A program made the position numbers and the translations under genes. 15,479 nt of DNA from Thermoleophilaceae bacterium. GTDB lineage: Bacteria; Actinomycetota; Thermoleophilia; Solirubrobacterales; Thermoleophilaceae. Below are positions 8,313 through 14,566 of the stretch, one piece after another. Within the stretch, counting starts at the first letter, position 1; every line of letters starts with the position of its first letter. The notes under the pieces are model-generated. The model made no database searches, had not been told where the DNA came from, and saw only the letters and a program-made list of their open reading frames with translations. The DNA is taken from contig JACCUO010000055.1 in NCBI GenBank assembly GCA_013811765.1, forward strand, positions 1 through 15,479, read 5' to 3'.

Positions 8313-8395
8313 CTGGCTTCCCTTTCGCGCCCCCGGCGGCGCCCCCTTCCCGCCGCCGGCAGCCGGCGGGCCGTGACAACCGACCGGAGGTTCAT
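8309..8395 (-). CDS. Possible 28-codon leader ORF upstream of the membrane kinase
   Basis: An Arg-rich short frame, beginning MNLRSVVTARR, runs from ATG 8395 to a TGA whose bases overlap the kinase ATG (ATGA). AGAGGAGGAG stands directly upstream (minus strand, 8397-8406), a much better ribosome site than the AAAGGGAAG before the kinase ATG itself. The arrangement is what translational coupling would look like, with ribosomes finishing the leader and restarting on the kinase. Composition (11 Arg in 28) is what GC-rich noncoding DNA would also give, and no known leader peptide is recognised. It may be chance; conservation of the ATGA overlap in relatives would decide. Confidence 0.35.
   Translation of the reverse strand: MNLRSVVTARRLPAAGRGRRRGREREAR
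8353..8369. repeat. 7-bp inverted repeat in the divergent junction
   Basis: CCGCCGG and CCGGCGG flank a CAG/CTG spacer. It forms a perfect hairpin on either strand and falls inside the leader ORF, about 40 bases before the kinase ATG. No T-run follows on either strand, so it is not a standard terminator. In DNA this GC-rich, such repeats arise easily. Confidence 0.4.
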
Positions 8396-8396
8396 A

Positions 8397-8406
8397 CTCC
8401 TCCTCT
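8397..8406 (-). promoter_or_regulatory. Strong purine ribosome-binding site facing the kinase
   Basis: Minus-strand AGAGGAGGAG followed by T and ATG (8395). It is the only strong Shine-Dalgarno near the kinase start but points to the leader ORF rather than to ATG 8312. It is partly complementary to the plus-strand site at 8412-8417, so the two divergent transcripts, if both start upstream, would carry complementary 5' ends. Confidence 0.4.
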
Positions 8407-8411
8407 GGAGC

Positions 8412-8417
8412 GAGGAG
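8412..8417 (+). promoter_or_regulatory. Ribosome-binding site fixing the GTG start at 8423
   Basis: GAGGAG ends five bases before GTG 8423, which selects this start for the CARDB-like protein. The nearby CATACT at 8393-8398 could serve as a poor -10, but no matching -35 at normal spacing was found, so no promoter is called. Confidence 0.7.
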
Positions 8418-8422
8418 CGATT

Positions 8423-9511
8423 GTGTCCTTCTTCGACGAACCTGATCCGTCAGCAGGCCGCGCTCGCCCAGGGCGCCCCAAGCCACCCATGGGCCCCACA
8501 GACCGACAGACACTCATGGTACGGCGATCCATCGCCGCCGGGGCAGGCCTGCTCGTGCTGGTCCTCTTCATCTTCCTGCTGCGCGGATGCCTGGATGCCC
8601 GCAAGGAGCGCGCGTTCAAGGACTACGTCCGCGACGTCGGGGCGCTCGTTCAGGAGTCCGATCAGGAGAGCAAATCCCTGTTCGAGTTGCTCTCTGGCGG
8701 TGGAGGGAGCGATGTGGATGTCCAGATCAAGCTCGATGGCTTCGCCGCGGAGTCCTCGAAGCTCGTGGATCGCGCCCGGGGGACCGACCACCCAGATGAG
8801 CTCCGCCGCGCCCAGAATGCCCTGATAGAGGCGCTCGAGTTCCGCCGGGACGGGATCCGCGGGATAGCCGACGCGCTGCCAAACGCCATCGCCCAGCAGC
8901 AGGACCGCCGCGAGGGTACCGAGCGGATCGCCCGCGAGATGCAGAATTTCCTCACGAGCGACGTGATCTACTCCGCTCGGGTGATCCCGAACCTGGCGGG
9001 GCCTCTGAAGGAGGCGAAGCTGAGTGGGGAACAGCTCCCGCAGAGCCAGTTTCTCCCGGAGGTCGCCTGGCTTCAACCGGACACGGTGGCCGACCGGGTA
9101 GGCAAGCTTGGCGGAGGAGGAGGAGGCGGTAAGGGGCCCGCAGCGCCGGGGTTGCACGGCAACGGCATCGCCGGCGTAACGCTCGGCGGGCAGGCGCTCA
9201 ATCCCGGGGCCGCGGCGAGCATCCGCGCGACCGATGACCTCAAACTCCAGGTTCAGGTGATCAACCAGGGAGAGAACACGGAGACCGACGTGAAGGTGAA
9301 GGTCACGATCGGCAAGGGCGGCGATGCGATCAAGCTCGAGAAGGTGCTCGACTCGATCGCGGCCGGTGAGACCAAGCCCGTGGAGATCCCCGTTGCCACG
9401 CGCCCCCCGACCGGGCAGAACGTGCCGGTCACAGTGGAGGTAGAGCCCGTGGCGGGCGAGAAGAAGACCGAGAACAACAAGGGCGCCTTCTCCGCCATCT
9501 TCACCCAGTAG
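8423..9511 (+). CDS. Membrane-anchored protein with CARDB-like C-terminal domain
   Basis: A 362-residue protein, not assigned to a named gene. It has a proline-rich cytosolic start (1-33), one membrane helix (about 37-54, RR before it, so the C-terminus is probably outside), and a helical region (about 60-228) rich in charged residues. A run of seven glycines (230-236) leads to a beta-rich domain (about 245-362). The last part, LQVQVINQGENTETDVKVKV...LDSIAAGETKPVEIPV...VTVEVEPVAGEKKTENNKG, has the pattern of a CARDB/Ig-like adhesion fold (alternating hydrophobics, N-x-G-E-x-x-x, terminal E-N-N). The start is GTG 8423, set by GAGGAG at 8412-8417. It is transcribed divergently from the kinase operon and is 20 bases before the DUF4446 gene. 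A cell-envelope role is inferred from topology only. Confidence 0.8.
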   Translation: MSFFDEPDPSAGRARPGRPKPPMGPTDRQTLMVRRSIAAGAGLLVLVLFIFLLRGCLDARKERAFKDYVRDVGALVQESDQESKSLFELLSGGGGSDVDVQIKLDGFAAESSKLVDRARGTDHPDELRRAQNALIEALEFRRDGIRGIADALPNAIAQQQDRREGTERIAREMQNFLTSDVIYSARVIPNLAGPLKEAKLSGEQLPQSQFLPEVAWLQPDTVADRVGKLGGGGGGGKGPAAPGLHGNGIAGVTLGGQALNPGAAASIRATDDLKLQVQVINQGENTETDVKVKVTIGKGGDAIKLEKVLDSIAAGETKPVEIPVATRPPTGQNVPVTVEVEPVAGEKKTENNKGAFSAIFTQ

Positions 9512-9519
9512 AGCGGTTG

Positions 9520-9525
9520 TAGGCT
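9520..9525 (+). promoter_or_regulatory. TANNNT -10 element positioned for a leaderless transcript
   Basis: TAGGCT ends six bases before GTG 9532, so a transcript beginning at the usual +1 would start on the G of the start codon. Between the upstream stop and the GTG there is no good Shine-Dalgarno. No clear -35 is seen, as is common for actinobacterial promoters of this type. Confidence 0.4.
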
Positions 9526-9531
9526 GACGGC

Positions 9532-10047
9532 GTGGAATCGCTGACATCGACAGAGGGCCTCGTGGCTCTGGCGGCGGCGGGCGTGGGACTGCTCGCACTG
9601 ATTTTGGCCGTGGTCCTGGCCGTGAAGCTGCGGAGGCTGCGGGCCGCCCAGCGTGCGGTCCTCGGGGATGGCGAGGAGCGCGACCTCGTCCAGCACGCCG
9701 AGCGCCTCGAGCGGGGGTTTGCCGAGCTCCGCGACTGGGTCGAGGACACGACAGCCGGCATCGACGCCCGGATGACCGGCGCGGAGGAGCGGATCGCCGC
9801 CTGCGTGACCCACCGCTCACTCATCCGCTACGACGCCTACGGCGAGATGTCCGGGCAGCAGTCGAGCTCGGTCGCCCTCCTGGACGCCACGCGCTCGGGA
9901 GTCGTCCTGTCTTCGATCCTGCACCGGGAAAACGCGCGTGTGTACGTGAAGCAGATCGTTGCGGGTGAGTCCGAGTTGCAGCTGTCTCCCGAAGAGCATC
10001 AGGCGATCGAGACCGCGCTGGCCGGCCCCCCCGGTGGCGCCGCCTGA
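9532..10047 (+). CDS. DUF4446 family membrane-anchored protein
   Basis: A 171-residue protein of unknown function. One N-terminal membrane helix (about 9-32) is followed by a short basic, helical segment with heptad-like spacing (about 33-85), then the DUF4446 core: SLIRYDAYGEM (95-105), SSSVALLDATRSGVVLSSI (111-129), REN-ARVYVKQI (131-142) and LSPEEHQAI (151-159). These are the recognisable family blocks; family members are widespread in Gram-positive bacteria and uncharacterised as far as I know. GTG 9532 is chosen because the hydrophobic anchor follows directly. It ends 11 bases before pheA and may be co-transcribed with it, while also having its own possible -10. Confidence 0.88.
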   Translation: MESLTSTEGLVALAAAGVGLLALILAVVLAVKLRRLRAAQRAVLGDGEERDLVQHAERLERGFAELRDWVEDTTAGIDARMTGAEERIAACVTHRSLIRYDAYGEMSGQQSSSVALLDATRSGVVLSSILHRENARVYVKQIVAGESELQLSPEEHQAIETALAGPPGGAA

Positions 10048-10058
10048 TCTCCCCTGCG

Positions 10059-10907
10059 GTGGCGATTACCGTCGCCTATCTTGGCCCCGCCGGCACCTAC
10101 ACCGACGAGGCCATGCGCGCCTCGGCCCACGGAGAGATCCTGCCTGAGCCCCGATCGACGGTCTTCGAGACCGTGATGGCCGTCCAGGAGGGCCAGACCG
10201 ATCGCGCGGTGGTGCCGATAGAGAACTCGCTCGAAGGTGGGGTGGCGGCCACGCTCGACGCACTGGCCGGCGAGGCCGACCTGGTGCGGATCATCGCCGA
10301 GGTCGTGCACCCGATCCACCATTGCCTGGTGGCGGCGACAGCGCTGCCGCTCGAGGCCGTCGTGCGGGTGCTCTCCCATCCCCAGGCCACCGCTCAATGT
10401 GCTCGCTACCTGCGCCAACGGCTGCCCCGAGCCGAGCGTATTAGCGCCACCTCGACCGCCGAGGCCGTGCGGATCGTCGGAGAGGCCGATGAGCACTGGG
10501 CGGCGCTCGGCTCCCGTCTGTCGGCGGAGCTGTACGGGTGCCAGGTGCTCGCCGACGGCGTGGAGGACCATCCCGGCAACGTCACGCGCTTTGTCTGGCT
10601 CGCCCGCGAGGGCGACGAGCCGCCCGTGACCAAGAGACCCGCCAAGACCTCGATCGTCTTCTGGGGATTCAACGACTCTGCGCCTGGCGCCCTCGTGGAC
10701 GTGCTCCGCGAGCTATCGGATCGGGAGATCAACCTGACGAAGATCGAGTCGCGCCCCCGCAGCGTGCGGCTCGGTCACTACATGTTCTTCGCCGACCTAG
10801 AGGGCCACGAGCACGAGCCGACCGTGGCGCAGGCCCTTACCGCCCTCGCGGAGCGGGTGGAGACGCTGCGGGTACTCGGCTCCTACCCCGCCGCGGCGGG
10901 GGGATAA
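10059..10907 (+). CDS. pheA: Prephenate dehydratase (monofunctional, with ACT domain)
   Basis: A 282-residue cytosolic enzyme converting prephenate to phenylpyruvate in phenylalanine synthesis. The dehydratase domain (1-185) shows YLGPAGTYT (7-15), PIENSLEG (53-60), SHPQA (106-110) and the catalytic HPGNVTRF (171-178, Thr176-Arg177-Phe178). A C-terminal ACT domain (about 195-280) contains GALVDVLRELSDREINLTKIESRP, including the GALV and ESRP motifs that bind phenylalanine for feedback inhibition. There is no chorismate mutase domain, so chorismate must be converted by another gene. Length is normal for the family. GTG 10059 is chosen because the conserved N-terminal strand starts there; it has no evident Shine-Dalgarno and lies 11 bases after the DUF4446 stop, suggesting coupling. 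Confidence 0.96.
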   Translation: MAITVAYLGPAGTYTDEAMRASAHGEILPEPRSTVFETVMAVQEGQTDRAVVPIENSLEGGVAATLDALAGEADLVRIIAEVVHPIHHCLVAATALPLEAVVRVLSHPQATAQCARYLRQRLPRAERISATSTAEAVRIVGEADEHWAALGSRLSAELYGCQVLADGVEDHPGNVTRFVWLAREGDEPPVTKRPAKTSIVFWGFNDSAPGALVDVLRELSDREINLTKIESRPRSVRLGHYMFFADLEGHEHEPTVAQALTALAERVETLRVLGSYPAAAGG

Positions 10908-10934
10908 TCTCGGTGCGGGCGTCGGGGCGTCCAT

Positions 10935-10940
10935 TAGACT
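10935..10940 (+). promoter_or_regulatory. TANNNT -10 element before the HNH gene
   Basis: TAGACT lies nine bases before GTG 10950, so the transcript would have a leader of only one to three bases. No purine-rich ribosome site is present between them, which fits near-leaderless initiation. No -35 is recognised. The 42-base gap from pheA allows an independent promoter. Confidence 0.4.
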
Positions 10941-10949
10941 GGCGAAACG

Positions 10950-11579
10950 GTGGCGGCGATGGCCCAGGCGGTTTCCACAGCAGCCGAGGCTGGTGATTCA
11001 GACCCAGCCCATCTTCGCGCGCTACCGCCGTACGCCCCCCGGGGGGGCGCCCCGCCCGGCGGGCGTGGCACCACCTCGGGCCGGGTTCTCGTGCTCAACG
11101 CCTCCTACGAGCCGATCAACGTCTGCACCGTGCGTCGCGCGGCCGTGCTCGTGCTGAAGGATCGTGCGGAAATCCTCGAGCGCGGGGAGTGGGCACTGCA
11201 CGCGGAGACGATGACGCTCCCCCGCCCGGCGGTGATCCGGCTCAAAGCCTACGTCCGGGTGCCTCGTGACGCACACCGCCGCAAGATCACGCGCCGCGCC
11301 GTGTTCGCCCGCGATGCCTGGAAGTGCCAGTACTGTGGGCACGAGCGCGGCAATCTCACCGTCGACCACGTGATCCCGCGGTCAAAGGGCGGCGGGTCGG
11401 GATGGGACAACATCGTGACCTGCTGCGCCCCTTGCAACCGGCGCAAGGGCGACCGCCTGCCGCGCCAGGCGAACATGGTGCCCCGGCGCCCTCCCAGCGC
11501 ACCGAGCTCCACGATCTTCATCCATGTGGCCGCGCCCGTAATACCCCAGGCGTGGGAGCCGTACCTGGCCGCCGCATAG
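10950..11579 (+). CDS. HNH endonuclease-family protein
   Basis: A 209-residue protein of a conserved actinobacterial HNH family. After a low-complexity N-terminus (1-44), the conserved body begins VLVLNASYEPINV (46-58), continues with VIRLKAYVRVPRDAHRRKITRRAVFARD, then the zinc-finger HNH motif: Cys126-x2-Cys129, Asp139-His140, Asn154, Cys159-x2-Cys162 and NRRKGDR (163-169). The C-terminus is P-W-x-PYL. Family members are presumed metal-dependent nucleases; the substrate is not known, and this type is chromosomal rather than part of an obvious restriction or intron system. The start could be GTG 10950, ATG 10959 or GTG 11091; the first fits the -10 at 10935. The N-terminus contains a C6G7 run at 11035-11047 where slippage would change the frame. 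Confidence 0.85.
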   Translation: MAAMAQAVSTAAEAGDSDPAHLRALPPYAPRGGAPPGGRGTTSGRVLVLNASYEPINVCTVRRAAVLVLKDRAEILERGEWALHAETMTLPRPAVIRLKAYVRVPRDAHRRKITRRAVFARDAWKCQYCGHERGNLTVDHVIPRSKGGGSGWDNIVTCCAPCNRRKGDRLPRQANMVPRRPPSAPSSTIFIHVAAPVIPQAWEPYLAAA

Positions 11580-11639
11580 TCTGGGCCCAAGCGATCGGCT
11601 GCGCTCCTCCCCTTAGAGTCCGCGTGGGCCCTGAAAGCA

Positions 11640-11667
11640 CGAGGGGCGCCCGATCGGGCGCCCCTCG
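11640..11667. terminator. Perfect 28-base palindrome, likely transcription terminator
   Basis: A 12-bp GC-rich stem (CGAGGGGCGCCC on each side) with a GATC loop; the whole 28 bases are self-complementary. On the minus strand it is followed by TGCTTTC, a weak T-tract, so it fits best as the end of the small RNA. On the plus strand it lies 60 bases after the HNH stop but has no T-run. It may work in both directions between the convergent genes, as GC-rich actinobacteria often use hairpins without good T-tracts. Confidence 0.65.
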
Positions 11668-11850
11668 CTGGCTGCGTGTCTGGACCAATCGACGGCGGAC
11701 CTACCGGAGCTCGCGCTCCATGGCCGGAGGGACCATTCCCGGCCTCCGCATTGCCGACGGTGCCTCGGTTGGACTCCGCTTGACGGGGCCCAGCTTCGGT
11801 CTAGCGGCCGGACACCTCCAGGGTCCCGGCATGTCTGTCAATCAAAGTAC

Positions 11851-11865
11851 GGACCACCTCCTTTC
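11851..11865 (-). promoter_or_regulatory. Extended 16S rRNA-complementary (super Shine-Dalgarno) sequence
   Basis: Minus strand GAAAGGAGGTGGTCC. The usual bacterial 16S 3' end, GGAUCACCUCCUUUC, would pair with all 15 bases, with one G-U. Normal ribosome sites pair over 4-7 bases. No start codon with normal spacing opens a credible gene downstream: TTG after 11 bases and GTG overlapping the site give only 14 or 18 codons. Confidence 0.7.
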
Positions 11866-11877
11866 CCTGGTAGGCCC

Positions 11878-11883
11878 AATATA
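11878..11883 (-). promoter_or_regulatory. TATATT -10 element of the candidate small RNA
   Basis: TATATT on the minus strand matches five of six consensus bases, standing out as AT-rich in a very GC-rich region. It is 46 bases downstream of the gyrA stop. The sequence 16-19 bases upstream gives no convincing -35. The expected +1 is close to 11871. Confidence 0.5.
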
Positions 11884-11892
11884 AGCACATCG

Positions 11893-11928
11893 GGCCGTCG
11901 TCCTGACGAGGTTCACCTCGCGGCGGCC
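11893..11928. repeat. Nested inverted repeats just after the gyrA stop
   Basis: CGAGG and CCTCG (11907-11920) flank a TTCA loop, and GGCCG / CGGCC form a possible outer stem (about 11893-11928). It begins within two bases of the gyrA stop on the minus strand. It could stop or protect the gyrA transcript, but no T-tract follows, so a terminator call is not supported. Confidence 0.35.
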
Positions 11929-11929
11929 A

Positions 11930-14554
11930 TCACTCCGCTTCGGTGTCGGTGGTGGGGGCCTCGTCGTCCTCCTCGGGCCCCTCGGGCCCGGGGGCTTTCC
12001 CACCATCCTCCCCCTCACCGGTGGGCTCCAGGTCGGCGATCGGCTCGAGGGCTCCGAGCGTCTCCTCCTGGACCACCGCGGAGGTGTCCGCCTCGTTCTC
12101 CATCACCAGCGCGACCGCGCTCACGCGGTCGTCCTCGCGCAGGTTCATCACCCTCACCCCCTGTGCCGACCGGCCCTGCCGTGAAATCCCCCGGACGCCG
12201 GTGCGTTGCACCATTCCGTTCTGGGAGATGAAGACGAGGTCCTGGTGCTCGCGGACGATCAGCGCCCCGGCCACGCCACCCTTCCGCTCGGTCAGGTGGA
12301 TGGTCTTCACTCCCATCGCCCCGCGCCCCTTGACCGGGTACTCGGCGATCGCCGTTCGCTTGCCGTAGCCGTTCTCGGTCACCACGAGCAGCTCGGTCTC
12401 GTCGCGCGCGATGTCCATCGCCAGGACGCAGTTGTCCCCGCGTGACACGTTCATGCCGCGAACGCCGGCGGTGTCGCGGCCCATCGGACGGGCGTCCGCC
12501 TCGCTGAAGCGCGCGGCCTGTCCGGAGCGCGAGACCATGATGATGTCGTCCTCGCCGCTCGTGCGGCGCACCGCCACCAGCTCATCGTCCTCGCGGATGT
12601 TGATCGCGATGATCCCGTCGGCCTTGATCGGGGTGTTGTAGGCAAGGAACTCGGTTTTCTTGATCTGCCCCTTCTTGGTCGCGCACACCAGGTATCTGCC
12701 CTCGGTGAAGTCGCGGGTCGAGAGCACGGCGCGTACGAACTCTCCGTCGCGCAGCGGGAGCACGTTTACGAGCGCCCTGCCCTTGGCGGTGCGCGAGGCC
12801 TCCGGAAGCTCGTAGACCTTCTGCCGGTAAACCTTGCCGCGGTTGGTGAAGAAGAGGAGGTAGTCGTGGGTCGAGCAGACGAACAGGTGCTCGATGTAGT
12901 CCTCGTCCTTCGTGTCCATCCCCATCACCCCCACCCCTCCGCGCTTCTGGTTGCGGTAGGTGGAGAGCGGCAGCGACTTGATGTAGCCGGAGTTGGTGAT
13001 CGAGATGACCATCTGCTGGTCGGCGATCAGGTCCTCGATGTCGATGTCATCCTCGGAGTGGGTGATCTCCGTGCGGCGCTCGTCGCCGTAGGCGTGCCTT
13101 ATCTCGAGCAGCTCCTCCTTGATCAGGTCACGGACGCGCTGCTCGTCCCCGAGCAGCTCGCGCAGCCACTTGATCCGCTCGACGACCTCGGCGTGCTCCT
13201 GCTCGAGCTTGCCGGCCTCGAGCGCCGTTAGGCGCTGCAGCCGCAGGTCGAGAATCGCCTGGGCCTGGATGCGTGACAGCTCGAAGCTCTCCATCAGGCC
13301 GTCGCGAGCGGCGTCCGGGTCGCGGGAACTGCGGATCAGCGCGATCACAGCCTCGATGTCCCTGATCGCGATCAGCAGCCCCTCGAGAATGTGCAGCCGC
13401 GCCTCGCGCTGCCGGAGCTCGTGCTTGGTGCGCCGGACCACCACCTCGACCTGGTGCTGCACGTACTCCCGGATCAGCTCCCGCAGGGAGAGCGTGCGCG
13501 GCACCCCGTCGGCGAGAGCCACCATGTTCACGCCGAAGGTGCTCTGCAGCGGCGTGAACTTGAACAGGTTGTTGAGCACGACCTTCGGGATCGCGTCACG
13601 CTTGAGCTCGATGACCAGCCGGATGCCGTTCTTGTCCGACTCGTCGCGCAGGTCGGAGATCTGCGGGATCCTGCCGTTCTGGACGACCTCGGCGATCTTC
13701 TTGATCAGGCCCGACCCGTCGTTGCGGCCGTCTCCCTTGTAAACCTGGTAGGGCAGCTCGGTGACGATGATCGACTCCTTGCCCTGCCGCATCGGCTCGA
13801 TGTGCGCCCTGCCCTGGACCACCACCCTGCCGCGCCCGGTCTCGTAGGCGTCCTTGATCCCCTGCCAGCCCTTGATCACCCCGCCGGTCGGGAAGTCGGG
13901 CCCCTTGATGTGCTTCATCAGCCCGGCGACGTCGATGTCCGGGTTGTCGATGAACGCGACGGTCGCGTCGATCGCCTCGCCGAGGTTGTGCGGCGGGATG
14001 TTCGTGGCCATGCCGACGGCAATGCCCGATGAGCCGTTGACCAGCAGGTTCGGATAGCGCGACGGCAGGACCGTCGGCTCCTGGCGCGTCTCCTCGTAGT
14101 TGGGGACGAAGTCGACGGTGTCCGCGTCGATGTCGCGGAGCATCTCCGTCGAGAGCTTCGTCAGCCGAGCCTCGGTGTAGCGGTAGGCCGCGGCGGAGTC
14201 ATTGTCGATCGAGCCGAAGTTGCCCTGCCCGTCGATGAGCGGGTAGCGCATGGCGAAGTCCTGCGCCATGCGCACGAGCGTGTCGTAGATCGCCGAGTCG
14301 CCGTGCGGGTGGTAGTTGCCCATCACGGCGCCGACCACGGTGGCGCTCTTGCGGTAGCCCCTGTTCGGCTGAAGCCCTGACTCGTGCATCGAGTAGAGCA
14401 CCCGCCGGTGCACCGGCTTGAGGCCGTCGCGGGCGTCCGGCAGCGCGCGCCCGACAATCACGCTCATCGCATAGTCGAGGTAGGACGAGCGCATCTCCTC
14501 CTCGAGCCCACGCGGCTCGACATTGCCGCCGGAAAGCACCTCTATGCCCGCCAT
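11930..14554 (-). CDS. gyrA: DNA gyrase subunit A
   Basis: An 874-residue subunit that cuts and rejoins DNA in the A2B2 gyrase, introducing negative supercoils. The N-terminal breakage-reunion domain (about 15-510) has catalytic Tyr126 in [10 protein letters not shown] and the quinolone-determining region [13 protein letters not shown] (79-91), with Ser87 and Asp91, the residues usual in quinolone-sensitive enzymes. The C-terminal beta-pinwheel (about 512-820) carries the GyrA box as QKRGGVG (536-542), a variant of QRRGGKG, so it is gyrase rather than topoisomerase IV. The last 55 residues (820-874) are an acidic, low-complexity tail. Compared with E. coli there is a short extra segment, [11 protein letters not shown] (272-282), after ELPYQV. 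ATG 14554 is supported by GGAGGGG upstream, which overlaps the gyrB stop; the genes are 12 bases apart. Confidence 0.98.
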   Translation of the reverse strand: MAGIEVLSGGNVEPRGLEEEMRSSYLDYAMSVIVGRALPDARDGLKPVHRRVLYSMHESGLQPNRGYRKSATVVGAVMGNYHPHGDSAIYDTLVRMAQDFAMRYPLIDGQGNFGSIDNDSAAAYRYTEARLTKLSTEMLRDIDADTVDFVPNYEETRQEPTVLPSRYPNLLVNGSSGIAVGMATNIPPHNLGEAIDATVAFIDNPDIDVAGLMKHIKGPDFPTGGVIKGWQGIKDAYETGRGRVVVQGRAHIEPMRQGKESIIVTELPYQVYKGDGRNDGSGLIKKIAEVVQNGRIPQISDLRDESDKNGIRLVIELKRDAIPKVVLNNLFKFTPLQSTFGVNMVALADGVPRTLSLRELIREYVQHQVEVVVRRTKHELRQREARLHILEGLLIAIRDIEAVIALIRSSRDPDAARDGLMESFELSRIQAQAILDLRLQRLTALEAGKLEQEHAEVVERIKWLRELLGDEQRVRDLIKEELLEIRHAYGDERRTEITHSEDDIDIEDLIADQQMVISITNSGYIKSLPLSTYRNQKRGGVGVMGMDTKDEDYIEHLFVCSTHDYLLFFTNRGKVYRQKVYELPEASRTAKGRALVNVLPLRDGEFVRAVLSTRDFTEGRYLVCATKKGQIKKTEFLAYNTPIKADGIIAINIREDDELVAVRRTSGEDDIIMVSRSGQAARFSEADARPMGRDTAGVRGMNVSRGDNCVLAMDIARDETELLVVTENGYGKRTAIAEYPVKGRGAMGVKTIHLTERKGGVAGALIVREHQDLVFISQNGMVQRTGVRGISRQGRSAQGVRVMNLREDDRVSAVALVMENEADTSAVVQEETLGALEPIADLEPTGEGEDGGKAPGPEGPEEDDEAPTTDTEAE

Positions 14555-14566
14555 GCGGAGCCCCTC

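Larger units (their letters stand above)
11640..11871 (-). ncRNA. Candidate structured small RNA with anti-anti-SD 5' end
   Basis: A minus-strand transcript is proposed from the -10 at 11878-11883 (expected +1 near 11871, an A) to the palindrome at 11640-11667, about 230 nt. The first 20 nt contain GAAAGGAGGUGGUCC, complementary over 15 nt (one G-U) to the 16S rRNA 3' end. GGUCC (11851-11855) can pair with GGACC, and the outer CCAG (11867-11870) with CUGG directly after it, leaving the Shine-Dalgarno-like bases as a one-sided bulge. Further hairpins follow: CCGCU/AGCGG, GGCCGG/CCGGCC (11739-11744 with 11722-11727) and GGAGC-GCGA-GCUCC (11706-11719), whose loop is GNRA only on the minus strand. 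No long frame follows the ribosome-site sequence; one short frame from GTG in GAGGUGG ends after 18 codons. I do not recognise the family. A leader-peptide mRNA is the main alternative. Confidence 0.5.
11580..11929. other. Non-coding stretch between convergent HNH gene and gyrA
   Basis: 350 bases without a credible gene. Frames that cross it are shadows of the HNH gene or lack coding character. It holds, from left to right, a perfect 28-base palindrome (11640-11667), a series of inverted repeats (11706-11869), a minus-strand -10 (11878-11883) and a hairpin region just after the gyrA stop (11893-11928). The first 60 bases, after the HNH stop, show nothing else I recognise. Confidence 0.8.

Noticed and set aside
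8313..8513. 67-residue N-terminal extension of the membrane kinase (start at 8513)
   Set aside because: It would overlap the start of the plus-strand gene, reads as low-complexity sequence, and kinase homology begins just after ATG 8312.
8450..9820. 456-codon open frame on the minus strand
   Set aside because: It covers the CARDB-like and DUF4446 genes in antisense. The plus-strand frames have a ribosome site, membrane helices and a known family; this frame has none.
11022..11080. GC-rich hairpin at the HNH N-terminus as a terminator or recombination site
   Set aside because: It lies within the HNH reading frame, has no T-tract and no repeat partner elsewhere in the window.
10950..11579. 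HNH gene as part of a mobile intron, IscB/Cas9-like system or restriction system
   Set aside because: No RuvC-like domain, no methylase partner, no flanking inverted repeats; the protein fits a conserved chromosomal actinobacterial family. Proximity to the candidate small RNA is not taken as evidence of a guide-RNA system.
11851..11865. Plus-strand CCACCTCCTTTC as a 16S rRNA 3'-end fragment
   Set aside because: Only about 15 bases match; the upstream bases do not resemble the 16S terminal helix, so no rRNA gene is present.
11324..11884. 186-codon plus-strand frame running through the non-coding stretch
   Set aside because: It begins inside the HNH gene in another frame and crosses the palindrome and small-RNA hairpins; no family resemblance or ribosome site.
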